From contig CAIUCH010000007.1 in the NCBI GenBank assembly GCA_903897605.1, forward strand, positions 1-64,000: a DNA stretch of 64,000 nt, read 5' to 3'. Positions 36,432 to 46,828 of the stretch are shown here, one piece after another (position 1 is the stretch's first letter; each line of letters starts with the position of its first letter). The notes beneath the pieces are model-generated. The model did not search any database, had not been told where the DNA came from, and saw only the letters and a program-made list of their open reading frames with translations. Both the position numbers and the translations under genes were made by a program. Source of the DNA: an uncultured Alphaproteobacteria bacterium (GTDB taxonomy: Bacteria; Pseudomonadota; Alphaproteobacteria; Micropepsales; Micropepsaceae).

Positions 36432-39400
36432 GCGGCAACCTCGCCTCCGATCCGTCGCTGTCGGCCTGGGTGGCCGCGAATGCCGGCGCGGGCAAGACTT
36501 ACACCCTGGCCAATCGCGTGGCGCGGCTGCTGCTGGCGGACGCCAGGCCGGAAAAGATTCTCTGCCTCACATTCACCAAGGCAGCGGCCGCCGAGATGCA
36601 GCACCGCCTGTTCCGGCAGCTGGGCGAATGGGCGATGCTTCCCGACGCCAGATTGGCGGAAAACATCCGCGCCATCGGCGCCGAGCCGGATGACTTGCCC
36701 AAGGCTCGACGCCTGTTCGCCCAGGCGCTGGAGACGCCGGGCGGCTTGAAAGTGCTGACCTTGCACGCCTTCTGCCAGATCGTGCTGGCGCGCTTTCCCA
36801 TCGAGGCAGGTGTATCTCCCGGCTTTGATGTCCTGGATGACGCCTCGGCCCGGTCGCAGATCGCCGAGGCCCGCCAGATCGTCCTGGAACGCGCCGGCGA
36901 TGGCGAGACACGCTTGCATGATGCGGTCGCGCGGCTGGCGACGGAAGCAGGCGAAGCGCGGCTCAACGATATTCTGCAGGCCGCGTTGGGCAACGACCGG
37001 CGCAAGATGGATCGGTTCTTCGAGGGCCTGAACGGCGTGCCTTTCGAAGATGCGGTCTGGCGGGCGCATGGCGCGGAACGCGGCACCGATGCCGCCCAAG
37101 ATTTCTGCAACGCACTGCGGGGGGAAATCGAGCTGCTGCGTGCCGTGCGCGGCTGGCTGCATGACGGCGGCAAGCTCGATGCCGAAGCGGGAACCAAAGT
37201 GGCAAAGATTCTGGCGCTGGATTTGGCGCCGGAAAGTTTCGCGCTGCTGCGCGATTGGCTGATGACCAAGGACGGCGCGCCGCGCAAGAAGCTCGCCGCC
37301 AAAGCCCTGGCCGATGCGCGGCCCGATCTACTCGCCTACCTGACCGATCTGCAGGAGCGCTTTTGCCGGGCCGAAGACCGCCAGCGCGCGGCGCGGGCGG
37401 CGCAGCTCGCGGAAGCGGCGTTGACCCTCATCGACGCCATGCGCCGGGAATATGCCCACGCCAAGGCGCGCCGTGCGGTTCTGGATTATGACGATCTGAT
37501 CGTGAAGACCCTGGCCTTGCTGGAACGCGGCAATGCCGCGCAATGGGTGCTCTACAAGCTCGACAATGGCATCGACCATATCCTGATCGATGAAGCCCAG
37601 GACACCAGCCCGGAGCAATGGGCGATCGTGCGCAAATTGACCGAAGAATTTTTCGCCGGTGCTGGCCGGGACCGGAAATTGGCCCGGACCGTCTTCGCGG
37701 TGGGCGACGAGAAGCAATCCATTTTCAGCTTTCAGGGCGCCGATCCCACCCAGTTCGACATCAATCGGAATTACTTCGAACGCCTTGCGGCCCAGGCCGA
37801 GCAACCCTTTGTGGACCAGCCGCTGGTCACGTCACGCCGCTCGGCGCCGGAAATCCTGCAATTCGTGGATCAGGTTTTCTTGGGCACCACGGCGCGCGCG
37901 GGTCTCACGTCGCGCGACCAGCCGATCACCCATCTGGCCCACCGTGCCGCGGCCAAGGGCGGGATCGAATTCTGGACCGCCCTGGCGCCGGGCCCTGTGG
38001 TTGCCGTGGATCCCTATCTTCCGGTCGACGCGGTGCAGCCGGACAGCCCAATCGTCGTGCTGGCGCAGCGCATCGCCGGACAAATCCAAACCTGGCTGGA
38101 TTCTGGTGCGACGCTGCCCGGCCATGAAAGGCCGATCACGCCTGGCGACATCATGATCCTGCTGCCGCGCCGCGAGCCGTTCGGCGGGGAAATCATCCGA
38201 CAATTGAAGTTGCGGAATATCCCGGTGGCGGGCGCCGATCGCATCACGCTCACCGAACAGATCGCGGTGATGGACCTGATGGCGCTCGGCCGTTTTGCCC
38301 TGCAACGGGAGGACGATCTCAATCTGGCATCACTGTTGCGCTCGCCATTATGCGCTGTGAGCGAGGATGATCTCTTCGCCCTTTGCCACGGGCGCACGGG
38401 CACAGTGTGGCAGGCGCTCCGCGAGCAAAAAAATCAGACGCGTTTCGAAGCGGCGCATATTTTCCTGTCCGAAATGTTGGCGCGGGCCGATTTCGCGCCG
38501 CCCTTCGAATTCTACGGCCATGCTCTGACGGCACTGGACAAGAAACACGATCTTGTTGCCCGGCTCGGGCCGGAATCGACCGATGCGATCGAGGAATTTC
38601 TTTCCCTAGCGCTGGCCTATGAACGCATGCATACGCCGTCTCTGGAAGGTTTTCTGGACTGGCTGGCGCGCGGCAATACCCAGATCAAGCGCGACATGGA
38701 GCGCGGCCGCAATGAAGTGCGGGTCATGACGGTGCATGGCGCCAAGGGACTGGAAGCCGATATCGTCATCCTGCCCGACACCACCGCCTTGCCCGATCCG
38801 CCGTCGCGCAAGGGGCATCTTCTGTATGGCGAGACCGGCGTGCTGTTTCCCCTGGCCGAAGGCGACGCGCCGCAAAGCGTCAAGGCGGCCAAGTGCGCCG
38901 AGGAAGACCAGACGCTGCGAGAGCATCGCCGCCTGCTCTATGTCGCGCTGACCCGCGCGCGCGACAGGCTGTATGTCTGCGGCTTCGAGAACAGGCGCGG
39001 CGTGCGGGACGGTTCCTGGTACGCATTGGCGCGCGCGGCGGCCGAAGCGCTGGGCCGGCCGATCATCCGGCATGGCGAGGCTGGATCGGCTTTCGGGCAT
39101 GTCGAGGATGAAACGCGCGCCTCCGAAGCGGCAGAGGCGCCAACCGCAAGGCCATTGCCGGGATGGATGACACGTCCAGCGCCACCAGAGCAGGTTTCGC
39201 CTCGCCTGATCCGGCCGTCCGATGCGCTCGATATGCCCGAACAGGCACCCTTGTCGCCGCTGACAGCCGGACCCGGCCGCTTCAAGCGCGGCAATGTCGT
39301 GCATGCCCTGCTGGCGCGGCTGCCGGACGTTCCGGCCGAAGAGCGCCGCGCGCTGGCAATCCGATATGCGATGGCACGAGGCTTCGACGCTGACGCTGCC

Positions 39401-39814
39401 GCGGCGCTGGCGGATGAAACATTGCGGCTGTTGGACGATCCACAATTCGCGCCCGCCTTTGCACCGTCCAGCCGCGCGGAAGTCGCCTTCCTGGCGGCCC
39501 TGCCCGAACTGGGTCCCGGCGCCCAGGTCAATGGCCGGGTGGACCGGCTGGCGGTGACGGACACGGAAGTTCTGATCCTGGATTTCAAGACCAACCGCCC
39601 GCCGCCTGCCCATGAAGAGGATGTCAGTCCCATTTACCTTGCCCAGATGGCGCTCTACCGCGCCGCCGCGGCCCAGATTTTCCCGGACCGGCGAATCGAC
39701 TGTGGCCTGGTTTGGACCGATGGACCCTCCCTGATGCGGCTTTCCGACGCCATTCTGGACCGCCAGATGGCCCTGATCCGCAGACGGCTTGACCCCGAAG
39801 GGGCCCATTCCTAG
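36428..39814 (+). CDS. addA: Double-strand break repair helicase AddA
   Basis: The 1128-residue UvrD/RecB-like protein has Walker A ANAGAGKTYTL, motif Ia FTKAAAAEM, Walker B LIDEAQDTS, GDEKQSIFSFQGADP, motif V TVHGAKGLEADIV and VALTRARDRLYVCG, and a C-terminal nuclease with ILDFKTNRPPP. It is the helicase-nuclease partner of AddB. The ATG overlaps the addB stop. A palindromic repeat begins eight bases after its stop codon. Confidence 0.95.
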   Translation: MSGNLASDPSLSAWVAANAGAGKTYTLANRVARLLLADARPEKILCLTFTKAAAAEMQHRLFRQLGEWAMLPDARLAENIRAIGAEPDDLPKARRLFAQALETPGGLKVLTLHAFCQIVLARFPIEAGVSPGFDVLDDASARSQIAEARQIVLERAGDGETRLHDAVARLATEAGEARLNDILQAALGNDRRKMDRFFEGLNGVPFEDAVWRAHGAERGTDAAQDFCNALRGEIELLRAVRGWLHDGGKLDAEAGTKVAKILALDLAPESFALLRDWLMTKDGAPRKKLAAKALADARPDLLAYLTDLQERFCRAEDRQRAARAAQLAEAALTLIDAMRREYAHAKARRAVLDYDDLIVKTLALLERGNAAQWVLYKLDNGIDHILIDEAQDTSPEQWAIVRKLTEEFFAGAGRDRKLARTVFAVGDEKQSIFSFQGADPTQFDINRNYFERLAAQAEQPFVDQPLVTSRRSAPEILQFVDQVFLGTTARAGLTSRDQPITHLAHRAAAKGGIEFWTALAPGPVVAVDPYLPVDAVQPDSPIVVLAQRIAGQIQTWLDSGATLPGHERPITPGDIMILLPRREPFGGEIIRQLKLRNIPVAGADRITLTEQIAVMDLMALGRFALQREDDLNLASLLRSPLCAVSEDDLFALCHGRTGTVWQALREQKNQTRFEAAHIFLSEMLARADFAPPFEFYGHALTALDKKHDLVARLGPESTDAIEEFLSLALAYERMHTPSLEGFLDWLARGNTQIKRDMERGRNEVRVMTVHGAKGLEADIVILPDTTALPDPPSRKGHLLYGETGVLFPLAEGDAPQSVKAAKCAEEDQTLREHRRLLYVALTRARDRLYVCGFENRRGVRDGSWYALARAAAEALGRPIIRHGEAGSAFGHVEDETRASEAAEAPTARPLPGWMTRPAPPEQVSPRLIRPSDALDMPEQAPLSPLTAGPGRFKRGNVVHALLARLPDVPAEERRALAIRYAMARGFDADAAAALADETLRLLDDPQFAPAFAPSSRAEVAFLAALPELGPGAQVNGRVDRLAVTDTEVLILDFKTNRPPPAHEEDVSPIYLAQMALYRAAAAQIFPDRRIDCGLVWTDGPSLMRLSDAILDRQMALIRRRLDPEGAHS

Positions 39815-39821
39815 ATATAAG

Positions 39822-39874
39822 AGCGTCGGCCAGGAAAAGTGGCAAACCGGTTGTCCGTCCGGCCGCGCGGTCTT
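39822..39874 (+). repeat. Palindromic repeat, copy 3 (between addA and trxA)
   Basis: AGCGTCGGCCAGGAAAAGTG, a short middle, then GTCCGTCCGGCCGCGCGGTC. The arms match copies 1 and 2; the middle is shorter and the right end has diverged (GCGCGGTCTT for GTGCGACCAA). Here it is intergenic, in the trxA leader; if translated in the phase of the other copies it would read SVGQEK...CPSGRAV. Confidence 0.8.
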
Positions 39875-39901
39875 AAAAGTGCGAGTTAAAGGACAGCAGC
39901 C

Positions 39902-40219
39902 ATGCCCATCAAAGTCTCGGATGCCTCGTTTCAGGCCGATGTTCTGGACGCCACGAAGCCGGTCCTGGTGGATTTCTGGGCCGAATGGTGCGGCCCCTGC
40001 CGCATGATCGCCCCGGCATTGGATGAACTGTCCGCCGAGATGGGCGACAAAGTGACCATCGCCAAGATCAATATTGACGAGAATCCGCACGTCCCCACCA
40101 AATATGGCGTGCGCGGCATTCCCACCATGATGATCTTCTCGCAAGGCCAAGTTGCGGCGACCAAGGTCGGCGCCTTGCCCAAATCCAAGATTAAAGAGTG
40201 GATCGAATCCTCGATCTGA
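39902..40219 (+). CDS. trxA: Thioredoxin
   Basis: The 105-residue protein has the active site WAEWCGPCRM and the conserved cis-proline region GVRGIPTMMIF, standard for thioredoxin 1. It reduces cytoplasmic disulfides using thioredoxin reductase. AAAGGACAGC precedes the ATG. It follows addA, as in many alphaproteobacteria, but a palindromic repeat occupies most of the 87-base gap. Confidence 0.96.
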   Translation: MPIKVSDASFQADVLDATKPVLVDFWAEWCGPCRMIAPALDELSAEMGDKVTIAKINIDENPHVPTKYGVRGIPTMMIFSQGQVAATKVGALPKSKIKEWIESSI

Positions 40220-40298
40220 TTTTTCCCGCCTTCCCGGCGTGACGCCGCGGAAAACCGCCGATACGATGGCTCGCAAGAAACATCGGTCGGGGGTTTTC

Positions 40299-42536
40299 AT
40301 GCGGCGTTCGGTTCTTTGCAGTCTGGCGGGCCTTCTTCTGACCGGCGCGGCCTTCGCGCAAACCTCCAACGACGATGCCGGGCTGCTGACGCGCTTCGAT
40401 GCCGCGATCAATCCCCATGATCTGGATGGCTGGATGAAGCTTCTGGCGGCGGAGCCGAACCAGGTCGGCTCGCCCCATGACAAAAGCAACGCCGACTGGA
40501 TTTTGAAACAATTCCAAAGCTTCGGCTGGGATGCCCATATCGAAACCTACCGCGTGCTCTACCCCACGCCGGTGAGCGAGACCTTGGAAATGCCGAACCT
40601 CAACGGCAAGCCCTGGAAGGCGACCTTGCAGGAGCGGCCGATCCCCGGCGACAGCTCCGCCACCGCCAAGCAATATGCCCTGCCCGCCTATCTGGAATAT
40701 CAAGGCGACGGCGATGTCACCGCGCCGCTGGTCTATGTCAATTATGGCAATGAGGACGATTACAAGCGGCTCGAGACGCTCGGCATTTCGGTCAAGGGCA
40801 AGATCGTCATCTCGCGTTACGGCCAGGGCTGGCGCGGTCTCAAGGTCAAGCTGGCGCAAGACCATGGCGCCATCGGCGCGCTGATCTATTCGGATCCCGC
40901 CGATGACGGCTATTCGGTCGATGCCGTCTATCCCAAGGGTTCGATGCGTCCGCCGCAGGGTTTCCAGCGCGGCTCGGTCGCCGACATGACGATCTATCCG
41001 GGCGATCCGCTCACGCCCGGCATCGCGGCTACGGAAAATGCCAAGCGTCTGACGCGCGAAACCTCGCCTTCAATCCTCAAAATCCCGGCGCTGCCGATTT
41101 CCTATGCCGATGCGCAAGTGATGTTGGGCGCGATGGACGGCATGGTGGCGCCAGACAATTGGCGCGGCCATCTCGGCATCACCTATCGCGTCACCGGCAA
41201 GGTGCCGGTGCATCTGGCGGTGAAGTCGGAATGGAGCCTCAAGACCATCTATGACGTGATCGCCACCTTGAAGGGATCGCAATATCCCGACCAGTGGGTG
41301 ATCCGCGGCAATCATCATGACGGCTGGGTGTTCGGCGCCAGCGATCCTCTGTCCGGCCAGACCTCCCTTCTGGCCGAAGCGAAATCGCTGGGGCAGCTGG
41401 TCAAGGGCGGCTGGAAGCCCAAGCGCACCATCGTTTACACCAGCTGGGACGCGGAAGAGCCCATGTTGCTGGGCTCGACCGAATGGGCCGAGGATCATGG
41501 CGACGAGCTGAGGCAGAAGGCGGTTCTCTACATCAACAGCGACGGCAATGGCCGCGGCATTCTCAATGTCGGCGGCAGCGAGGATCTGGAGAAATTCGTC
41601 AGCGACACATTGGCGGGCGTGATCGATCCGGAGACCAACCAGCCGGTGGATGCGCGCCGGCGCGCCCACCTGCGCATGGCCGGGCCGATGGCCGACGAGC
41701 ATGATCGCGCCATGGGCCGCCAGGCGGCGGATGCGGCCAAAAATATGCCGCTGGAGCCGCTGGGTTCGGGTTCGGACTATTCCGCCTATCTCCAGCATCT
41801 CGGGCTGGCGACGTTGGATTATGGCTTTGGCGGCGAAGGCCGTTCCACCGGCGTCTATCACTCCCGCTATGACACCTATGAGCATCACAGCAAGTTCGTC
41901 GATCCTGGCTTTGTCTATGACGCGCTTCTGGCCAAGACGGTGGGCCGGGCAGTGATCAAGGCCGCCGATGCCGATCTGCCGATCCAGCAGGCATCGGACT
42001 TCGCCGATGCCATCGACCAATATGTCGGCGAAGTGAAGCGTCTGGCCGATACGCGGCGTGGCGCGGCGGAAAGCCAGAAAAAGATGCTGGCGGACAATGT
42101 CTATGCCCTGGCCGCCGATCCCACCAAGCCGCACGCCAATCCGACAGCGCTGCAGGAGGTGCCGAAATTCGATTTCGCGCCATTGGACGATGCGGCGGCG
42201 AATTTGAAGAAAAGCGCCAAGGCCTATGACGACGCCCTGGCGGCGAATGGCGCCAGCCTGCCCGCCGCGGATCGCGTACGCCTGCAAGGCGTGATGCAGT
42301 CGATCGACCAGACCCTGCTGCTGGACAAGGGCCTGCCGGGCCGCGACTGGTACAAGAACTCGATCTATGCCCCCGGCCGCTTCACCGGCTACGGCGCCAA
42401 GACATTGCCCGGCGTGCGCGAGGCAATCGAGGAAGAGCGCTGGAGCGATGCCACCCAATATATCGGGCTGACGGCGGGCACCATCAACGCTTACAGCGCA
42501 CGGTTGGACCAGGCGACGGCGATCCTGAAGCGTTAG
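40299..42536 (+). CDS. Secreted M28-family metallopeptidase, glutamate carboxypeptidase II-like
   Basis: The 745-residue protein has a signal peptide (cleaved after AFA-Q), a PA insert domain (about residues 120-300), the M28 zinc site with HHDGWVFGASDP, the catalytic pair DAEEPMLLGSTEW and a later YHSRYDTYEHHSKFVDP histidine, and a C-terminal TFR-like dimerisation domain. This plan matches PSMA/glutamate carboxypeptidase II and the bacterial periplasmic homologues that trim acidic peptides. An ATG 33 bases upstream is in frame. Its stop overlaps the convergent folC stop by four bases. Confidence 0.92.
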   Translation: MRRSVLCSLAGLLLTGAAFAQTSNDDAGLLTRFDAAINPHDLDGWMKLLAAEPNQVGSPHDKSNADWILKQFQSFGWDAHIETYRVLYPTPVSETLEMPNLNGKPWKATLQERPIPGDSSATAKQYALPAYLEYQGDGDVTAPLVYVNYGNEDDYKRLETLGISVKGKIVISRYGQGWRGLKVKLAQDHGAIGALIYSDPADDGYSVDAVYPKGSMRPPQGFQRGSVADMTIYPGDPLTPGIAATENAKRLTRETSPSILKIPALPISYADAQVMLGAMDGMVAPDNWRGHLGITYRVTGKVPVHLAVKSEWSLKTIYDVIATLKGSQYPDQWVIRGNHHDGWVFGASDPLSGQTSLLAEAKSLGQLVKGGWKPKRTIVYTSWDAEEPMLLGSTEWAEDHGDELRQKAVLYINSDGNGRGILNVGGSEDLEKFVSDTLAGVIDPETNQPVDARRRAHLRMAGPMADEHDRAMGRQAADAAKNMPLEPLGSGSDYSAYLQHLGLATLDYGFGGEGRSTGVYHSRYDTYEHHSKFVDPGFVYDALLAKTVGRAVIKAADADLPIQQASDFADAIDQYVGEVKRLADTRRGAAESQKKMLADNVYALAADPTKPHANPTALQEVPKFDFAPLDDAAANLKKSAKAYDDALAANGASLPAADRVRLQGVMQSIDQTLLLDKGLPGRDWYKNSIYAPGRFTGYGAKTLPGVREAIEEERWSDATQYIGLTAGTINAYSARLDQATAILKR

Positions 42537-43864
42537 CTATTATCCGTCAGGACATGGCCTGCCAAATAAAGCGAGCCGCAGATGAGAATCCGCGGCGGCG
42601 GCTCCTTGGGGTGGGCGCGGGCCCAGGCACCCACCTGCAGCATGGCGTCCTCCAAATCCTCGGCCGGCGCGGCGTCCAGGCCGGCGGCGCGCGCGGCATC
42701 ATAGAGCGCGCCGGCGCCCAGGCTGGCCGCCGCACCGGGGATAGAAACCGTCACAACATGTCGCGCCAAGCCTTTGAAAGCCGAAAGAAATCCCACTGCG
42801 TCCTTGGTCCTTAGCATGGCGCAGATCAGATAGAGCGGCCGGTCCACCTTTTCGTCCAGATCGGCGATGGCGCGGCTAACGGCGGCAGCGCAGTGCGGAT
42901 TGTGGCCTCCGTCCAGCCAGATTTCGGAATCGGCGGGGGCATCATCCACCAGTGGGCCATGGGACAGATGTTGCAGCCGTCCCGGCCAATCGACGCTGCG
43001 CAGGCCCTTTTCCACCGCCGCATCTTCCCCCCAGCCAAGGGTCCGCCCATCCCGCGCGGCATGGCGAAGAGCGGCGATGGCGACGGCAGCGTTATCGATC
43101 TGGTGGCGGCCGATCAGGCGCGGCATCGGCAGATCCAGCAGCCCCATCTCGTCCTCATAAACCATGCGGCCATGCTCCTGGCGGCCGAAGAAATCCTGGC
43201 CATACACAAAGGCTGGGGCACTCACCTTGTCGGCGCGGCGCAGGATCACTTCCCGGGCAATCTCGTCCTGCGGACCCACCACCACCGGAATGCCGGACTT
43301 GATGATGCCGGCCTTCTCGCCCGCGATGGTGGCGATGTCGTTGCCCAGAAATTCCAGATGATCCAGCCCCACCGGCTGCACGATGGTCATGGCCGGCCTG
43401 GGCACAACATTGGTGGCATCGTATTTTCCGCCAAGACCGACCTCCAGCACCAGGGCGTCGGCGGGATGGCGCGAGAAAGCCAGGAACATCGCCGCGCCCG
43501 TAATCTCGAAAAAAGTGATGGGGGCGCCGTCATTGACGCGCTCCACCTCCTCCAGGACATCGCAGAGCTCGTCTTCGGAGATCAGTTCGCCCGCGATGCG
43601 GATGCGCTCGTGAAAACGCATCAGATGGGGCGAGGTGTGCACATGGACCTTGAGCCCCTGCGCCTCCAGCATGGCCCGCGCGAAGGCGCAGGCCGATCCC
43701 TTGCCGTTGGTGCCCGCGACATGGATCACCGGCGGCAATATCAGCTGCGGATTGCCCAGAGTGCCCAGCAACCGCAGCATGCGGTCCAGCGCCAGATCGA
43801 TCTTCTTGGGATGGAGTGCCAGCAGCCGGTCGAGAATCGCCGAACTGCGCGGAAACTCATTCAT
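42533..43864 (-). CDS. folC: Bifunctional folylpolyglutamate synthase / dihydrofolate synthase
   Basis: The 443-residue Mur-ligase-family protein has the P-loop VAGTNGKGSACAFARAML, HTSPHLMRFHERIRI and LVLEVGLGGKYDATNV, which define FolC. It adds glutamate to dihydropteroate and extends folate polyglutamate tails. It starts four bases inside the accD end and is the last gene of a leftward operon trpF-trpB-trpA-accD-folC, the conserved alphaproteobacterial order. Confidence 0.95.
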   Translation of the reverse strand: MNEFPRSSAILDRLLALHPKKIDLALDRMLRLLGTLGNPQLILPPVIHVAGTNGKGSACAFARAMLEAQGLKVHVHTSPHLMRFHERIRIAGELISEDELCDVLEEVERVNDGAPITFFEITGAAMFLAFSRHPADALVLEVGLGGKYDATNVVPRPAMTIVQPVGLDHLEFLGNDIATIAGEKAGIIKSGIPVVVGPQDEIAREVILRRADKVSAPAFVYGQDFFGRQEHGRMVYEDEMGLLDLPMPRLIGRHQIDNAAVAIAALRHAARDGRTLGWGEDAAVEKGLRSVDWPGRLQHLSHGPLVDDAPADSEIWLDGGHNPHCAAAVSRAIADLDEKVDRPLYLICAMLRTKDAVGFLSAFKGLARHVVTVSIPGAAASLGAGALYDAARAAGLDAAPAEDLEDAMLQVGAWARAHPKEPPPRILICGSLYLAGHVLTDNS

Positions 43865-44790
43865 TGCGCGGCAACGGCAGCACGCCCGTTGCCGTTGAGT
43901 GCAGGCGGCGGCAGGTCCCTGGCCTTGGGCCGCGGCTTCTTCAGGAGCAGATGCAGCAGGCGGGACAGGGTCTCGCGCATCTTGCGGCGCGGCGTCACCA
44001 TGTCCAGCATGCCATGGGCGAGAAGATATTCGGCCCGTTGAAATCCTTCCGGCAATTTTTCGCGAATGGTCTGGGCGATGACCCGAGCGCCGGCAAAGCC
44101 GATCTGCGCGCCGGGCTCGGCGATCTGGACATCGCCCAGCATGGCATAGGAGGCCGAGACCCCGCCAAAGGTGGGATCGGTGAAGACCGCCACATAAGGC
44201 AGGCCCGCTTCCTTCAGCATCTGCACGGCGATGGTGGTGCGCGGCATCTGCATCAACGAGAGCATGCTTTCCTGCATGCGGGCGCCGCCGGATGAGACAA
44301 AGAGAATAAAGGCCCGCTTCTCCGCCACCGCGGCTTCCGCCGCCTGGACGAAGGCTTCGCCCACCGCCATGCCCAGCGAACCGCCCAGGAAATCGAACGC
44401 CTGCACGGAAACAAGGATCGGCAAACCATCGAGCGTGCCACGCGCGGCGCTGAAGGCTTCCGGCCGCGCGGTCTTGGCGCGCGCCGCCTTGATCTCGTCA
44501 CTGTAGCGTTTTTCGGCCTTGAAGCGCAGCGGATCGCTGGTGACCTGTGGCGGCGGCAGCTCTGTGTAGGAATTGGCATCAAAGGTGAAGGCGAAACGCT
44601 CCGCCGGGCCGATCCGCAGATGATGGCCGCAATTGGGGCAGACATAGAAATTCGCCACCAGCTCGCGGTGAAAAATCATCTCGCCGCAGGCCGAGCATTT
44701 GCGCCAGAGATTTTCCGGCGTATCGCGGCCACCGCCCTTGGTGATCAATTTCTTGATGCGGGGGCGGACGAGATTGGTGATCCAGTTCAT
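43861..44790 (-). CDS. accD: Acetyl-CoA carboxylase carboxyltransferase subunit beta
   Basis: The 309-residue protein has the N-terminal zinc ribbon (CSACGEMIF and CPNCGHH) and the crotonase-like carboxyltransferase core with FLGGSLGMAVGEAF and SSGGARMQESMLSLMQM. With AccA it transfers the carboxyl group from biotin to acetyl-CoA, the first step of fatty acid synthesis. Start and stop overlap trpA and folC by four bases each. Confidence 0.96.
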   Translation of the reverse strand: MNWITNLVRPRIKKLITKGGGRDTPENLWRKCSACGEMIFHRELVANFYVCPNCGHHLRIGPAERFAFTFDANSYTELPPPQVTSDPLRFKAEKRYSDEIKAARAKTARPEAFSAARGTLDGLPILVSVQAFDFLGGSLGMAVGEAFVQAAEAAVAEKRAFILFVSSGGARMQESMLSLMQMPRTTIAVQMLKEAGLPYVAVFTDPTFGGVSASYAMLGDVQIAEPGAQIGFAGARVIAQTIREKLPEGFQRAEYLLAHGMLDMVTPRRKMRETLSRLLHLLLKKPRPKARDLPPPALNGNGRAAVAAQ

Positions 44791-45617
44791 GCCCGCACCT
44801 TAGCACCGGCCTGGGCGTGAATGGAATCCGCCAGGGCGCGGCAAAGCTCCGAGACCGCTGCCACGATCTTGTCCTTGCCGTCCTTCTGCCGTTCGGCGAT
44901 GACGCTGACGATGGCCGATCCCACCACCGCGGCGTCGGCGATGCGGGCAATCTGGGCCGCCTGGGCCGGCGTGCGGATGCCGAACCCCACCGCGACGGGA
45001 AGCGTGCTGGCTTTTTTGATCCGCGCCAGCGCCGTCTTGACGTCATTCTCGGCAAAGCTCTTGGTGCCGGTAACGCCGGTGATGGAGACATAGTAAAGAT
45101 AACCGCTGGCGCCATTCAGAACCGTCACCAATCGCGCGTCATGCGTGGTGGGCGTCACCAGCCGGATGATATCGATGCCGGCCGCGTTGGCGGGCTTGAG
45201 CAGTACCGCATCTTCCTCCGGCGGCAGATCGACGATGATGAAGCCATCGACGCCAGCTTCCGCCGCTTCGCGCACGAAGCGCTCGGCGCCACGGGCATGG
45301 ACGGGATTGTAATACCCCATCAGCACGATCGGGGTCTTGGCATCGCGCTGGCGAAAGCCGCGCACCAGCTTGAAAGTGCGCGCCATGGTGGCGCCCGCAT
45401 GCAATGCCCGCAAGGACGAGGCCTGTACCGCCGGGCCATCGGCCATCGGATCGGAGAAGGGCATGCCCAGCTCGATCAAATCAGCGCCTGCGCCCGGCAA
45501 GGCTTCCAGGATCGCGCGCGAGGTGTCGAAGTCGGGATCGCCCGCGGTGACAAACGGCACGAAGGCGGCACGGCCCTGCGCCTTCAATTCGGCAAAGCAC
45601 GCCGCGATCCGGCTCAT
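44787..45617 (-). CDS. trpA: Tryptophan synthase alpha chain
   Basis: The 276-residue TIM-barrel protein has the catalytic glutamate in [16 protein letters not shown] and aspartate in IIVDLPPEE, and [14 protein letters not shown] at the phosphate site. It releases indole from indole-3-glycerol phosphate and passes it to TrpB. The ATG overlaps the trpB stop (ATGA). A long frame upstream on the same strand is out of phase with trpB and is not part of the gene. Confidence 0.96.
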   Translation of the reverse strand: MSRIAACFAELKAQGRAAFVPFVTAGDPDFDTSRAILEALPGAGADLIELGMPFSDPMADGPAVQASSLRALHAGATMARTFKLVRGFRQRDAKTPIVLMGYYNPVHARGAERFVREAAEAGVDGFIIVDLPPEEDAVLLKPANAAGIDIIRLVTPTTHDARLVTVLNGASGYLYYVSITGVTGTKSFAENDVKTALARIKKASTLPVAVGFGIRTPAQAAQIARIADAAVVGSAIVSVIAERQKDGKDKIVAAVSELCRALADSIHAQAGAKVRA

Positions 45618-46828
45618 ATCTTTTCCCCAAGCGCTTGGGCAACGGAGAACACATCCTTGTCGCCGCGGCCCGACAGGCAGACCGCGATGGCCTGGTCCTT
45701 GCGCATCTTGGGCGCGATCTTGGCGACATGGGCCAACGCATGGGCCGATTCCAGCGCGGGAATGATGCCTTCCAGCCGGGAGAGAAGCTGGAAGGAATCC
45801 AGCGCCTCCTGATCGGTGGCGGAGAAATATTTCACCCGCCCGATATCCTTGAGCCAGGAATGCTCTGGCCCGACGCCGGGATAATCCAGCCCGGCGGAAA
45901 TCGAATGGGCCTCCAGGATTTGGCCTTCGGCGTCTTGGAGCAGATACGACCGCGCGCCATGCAACACGCCTGGCGATCCCTTGGTGATGGTGGCGGCATG
46001 GCGCGATGTGTCCACGCCCTCGCCCGCCGCTTCCACGCCATGGATTTCGACCTCGGCGTCGTCGACGAAAGGATGAAACATGCCGATAGCGTTGGAGCCG
46101 CCGCCGACGCAAGCCACCACCAGATCGGGCAGTTTGCCGTCCTGCGCCAGCATCTGGGCGCGGGTTTCGTTGCCGATCACGGTCTGAAAATCGCGCACGA
46201 TGGTGGGATAAGGATGCGGCCCCACTACCGAACCGATGATGTAGAAAGTATCCTCGACATTGGCGACCCAGTCGCGCAGCGCCTCGTTCGTCGCATCCTT
46301 CAGGGTGCGCGAACCGGAGGTGACGGGCCGCACCGTCGCGCCCAGAAGATTCATCCGGAAGACATTGGGCTTTTGGCGTTCGGTATCCACCTCGCCCATA
46401 TAGACCACGCAGGGAAGCCCGAAGCGGGCCGCCACCGTCGCCGTCGCCACGCCATGCTGGCCCGCGCCGGTTTCCGCGATGATGCGGGTCTTGCCCATGC
46501 GCCGCGCCAGCAAAATCTGGCCCAGGCAATTGTTGATCTTGTGCGCGCCGGTGTGATTGAGGTCTTCGCGCTTCAAATAGATTTTGGCGCCGCCGAAATG
46601 CTCGGTCAGGCGCGGCGCGAAATAAAGCGGGCTCTCGCGCCCAACATAATGGGTGAGAAGCCCATCGAGTTCCTTGTGAAAGGACGGATCATTCTGCGCC
46701 GCTTCATAAGCCTGTTCCAGCTCCAGCAGCAGCGGCATCAAGGTTTCGGCGACGAAGCGCCCGCCAAAAGCCCCAAAATGCCCCGACGCGTCGGGACCGG
46801 ACCGAATGGAATTGGGCAATGTGCTCAT
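45614..46828 (-). CDS. trpB: Tryptophan synthase beta chain
   Basis: The 404-residue PLP enzyme has the cofactor lysine in [18 protein letters not shown] with the catalytic glutamate, and the phosphate loop [10 protein letters not shown]. It condenses indole with serine to tryptophan. It lies between trpF and trpA with four-base overlaps on both sides, so the three are translated in sequence. Confidence 0.97.
   Translation of the reverse strand: MSTLPNSIRSGPDASGHFGAFGGRFVAETLMPLLLELEQAYEAAQNDPSFHKELDGLLTHYVGRESPLYFAPRLTEHFGGAKIYLKREDLNHTGAHKINNCLGQILLARRMGKTRIIAETGAGQHGVATATVAARFGLPCVVYMGEVDTERQKPNVFRMNLLGATVRPVTSGSRTLKDATNEALRDWVANVEDTFYIIGSVVGPHPYPTIVRDFQTVIGNETRAQMLAQDGKLPDLVVACVGGGSNAIGMFHPFVDDAEVEIHGVEAAGEGVDTSRHAATITKGSPGVLHGARSYLLQDAEGQILEAHSISAGLDYPGVGPEHSWLKDIGRVKYFSATDQEALDSFQLLSRLEGIIPALESAHALAHVAKIAPKMRKDQAIAVCLSGRGDKDVFSVAQALGEKI

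Noticed and set aside
44787-46529. Long minus-strand frame of 580 codons covering trpA and part of trpB
   Set aside because: Only its C-terminal 276 codons are trpA; the rest is out of phase with trpB, which is clearly coding.
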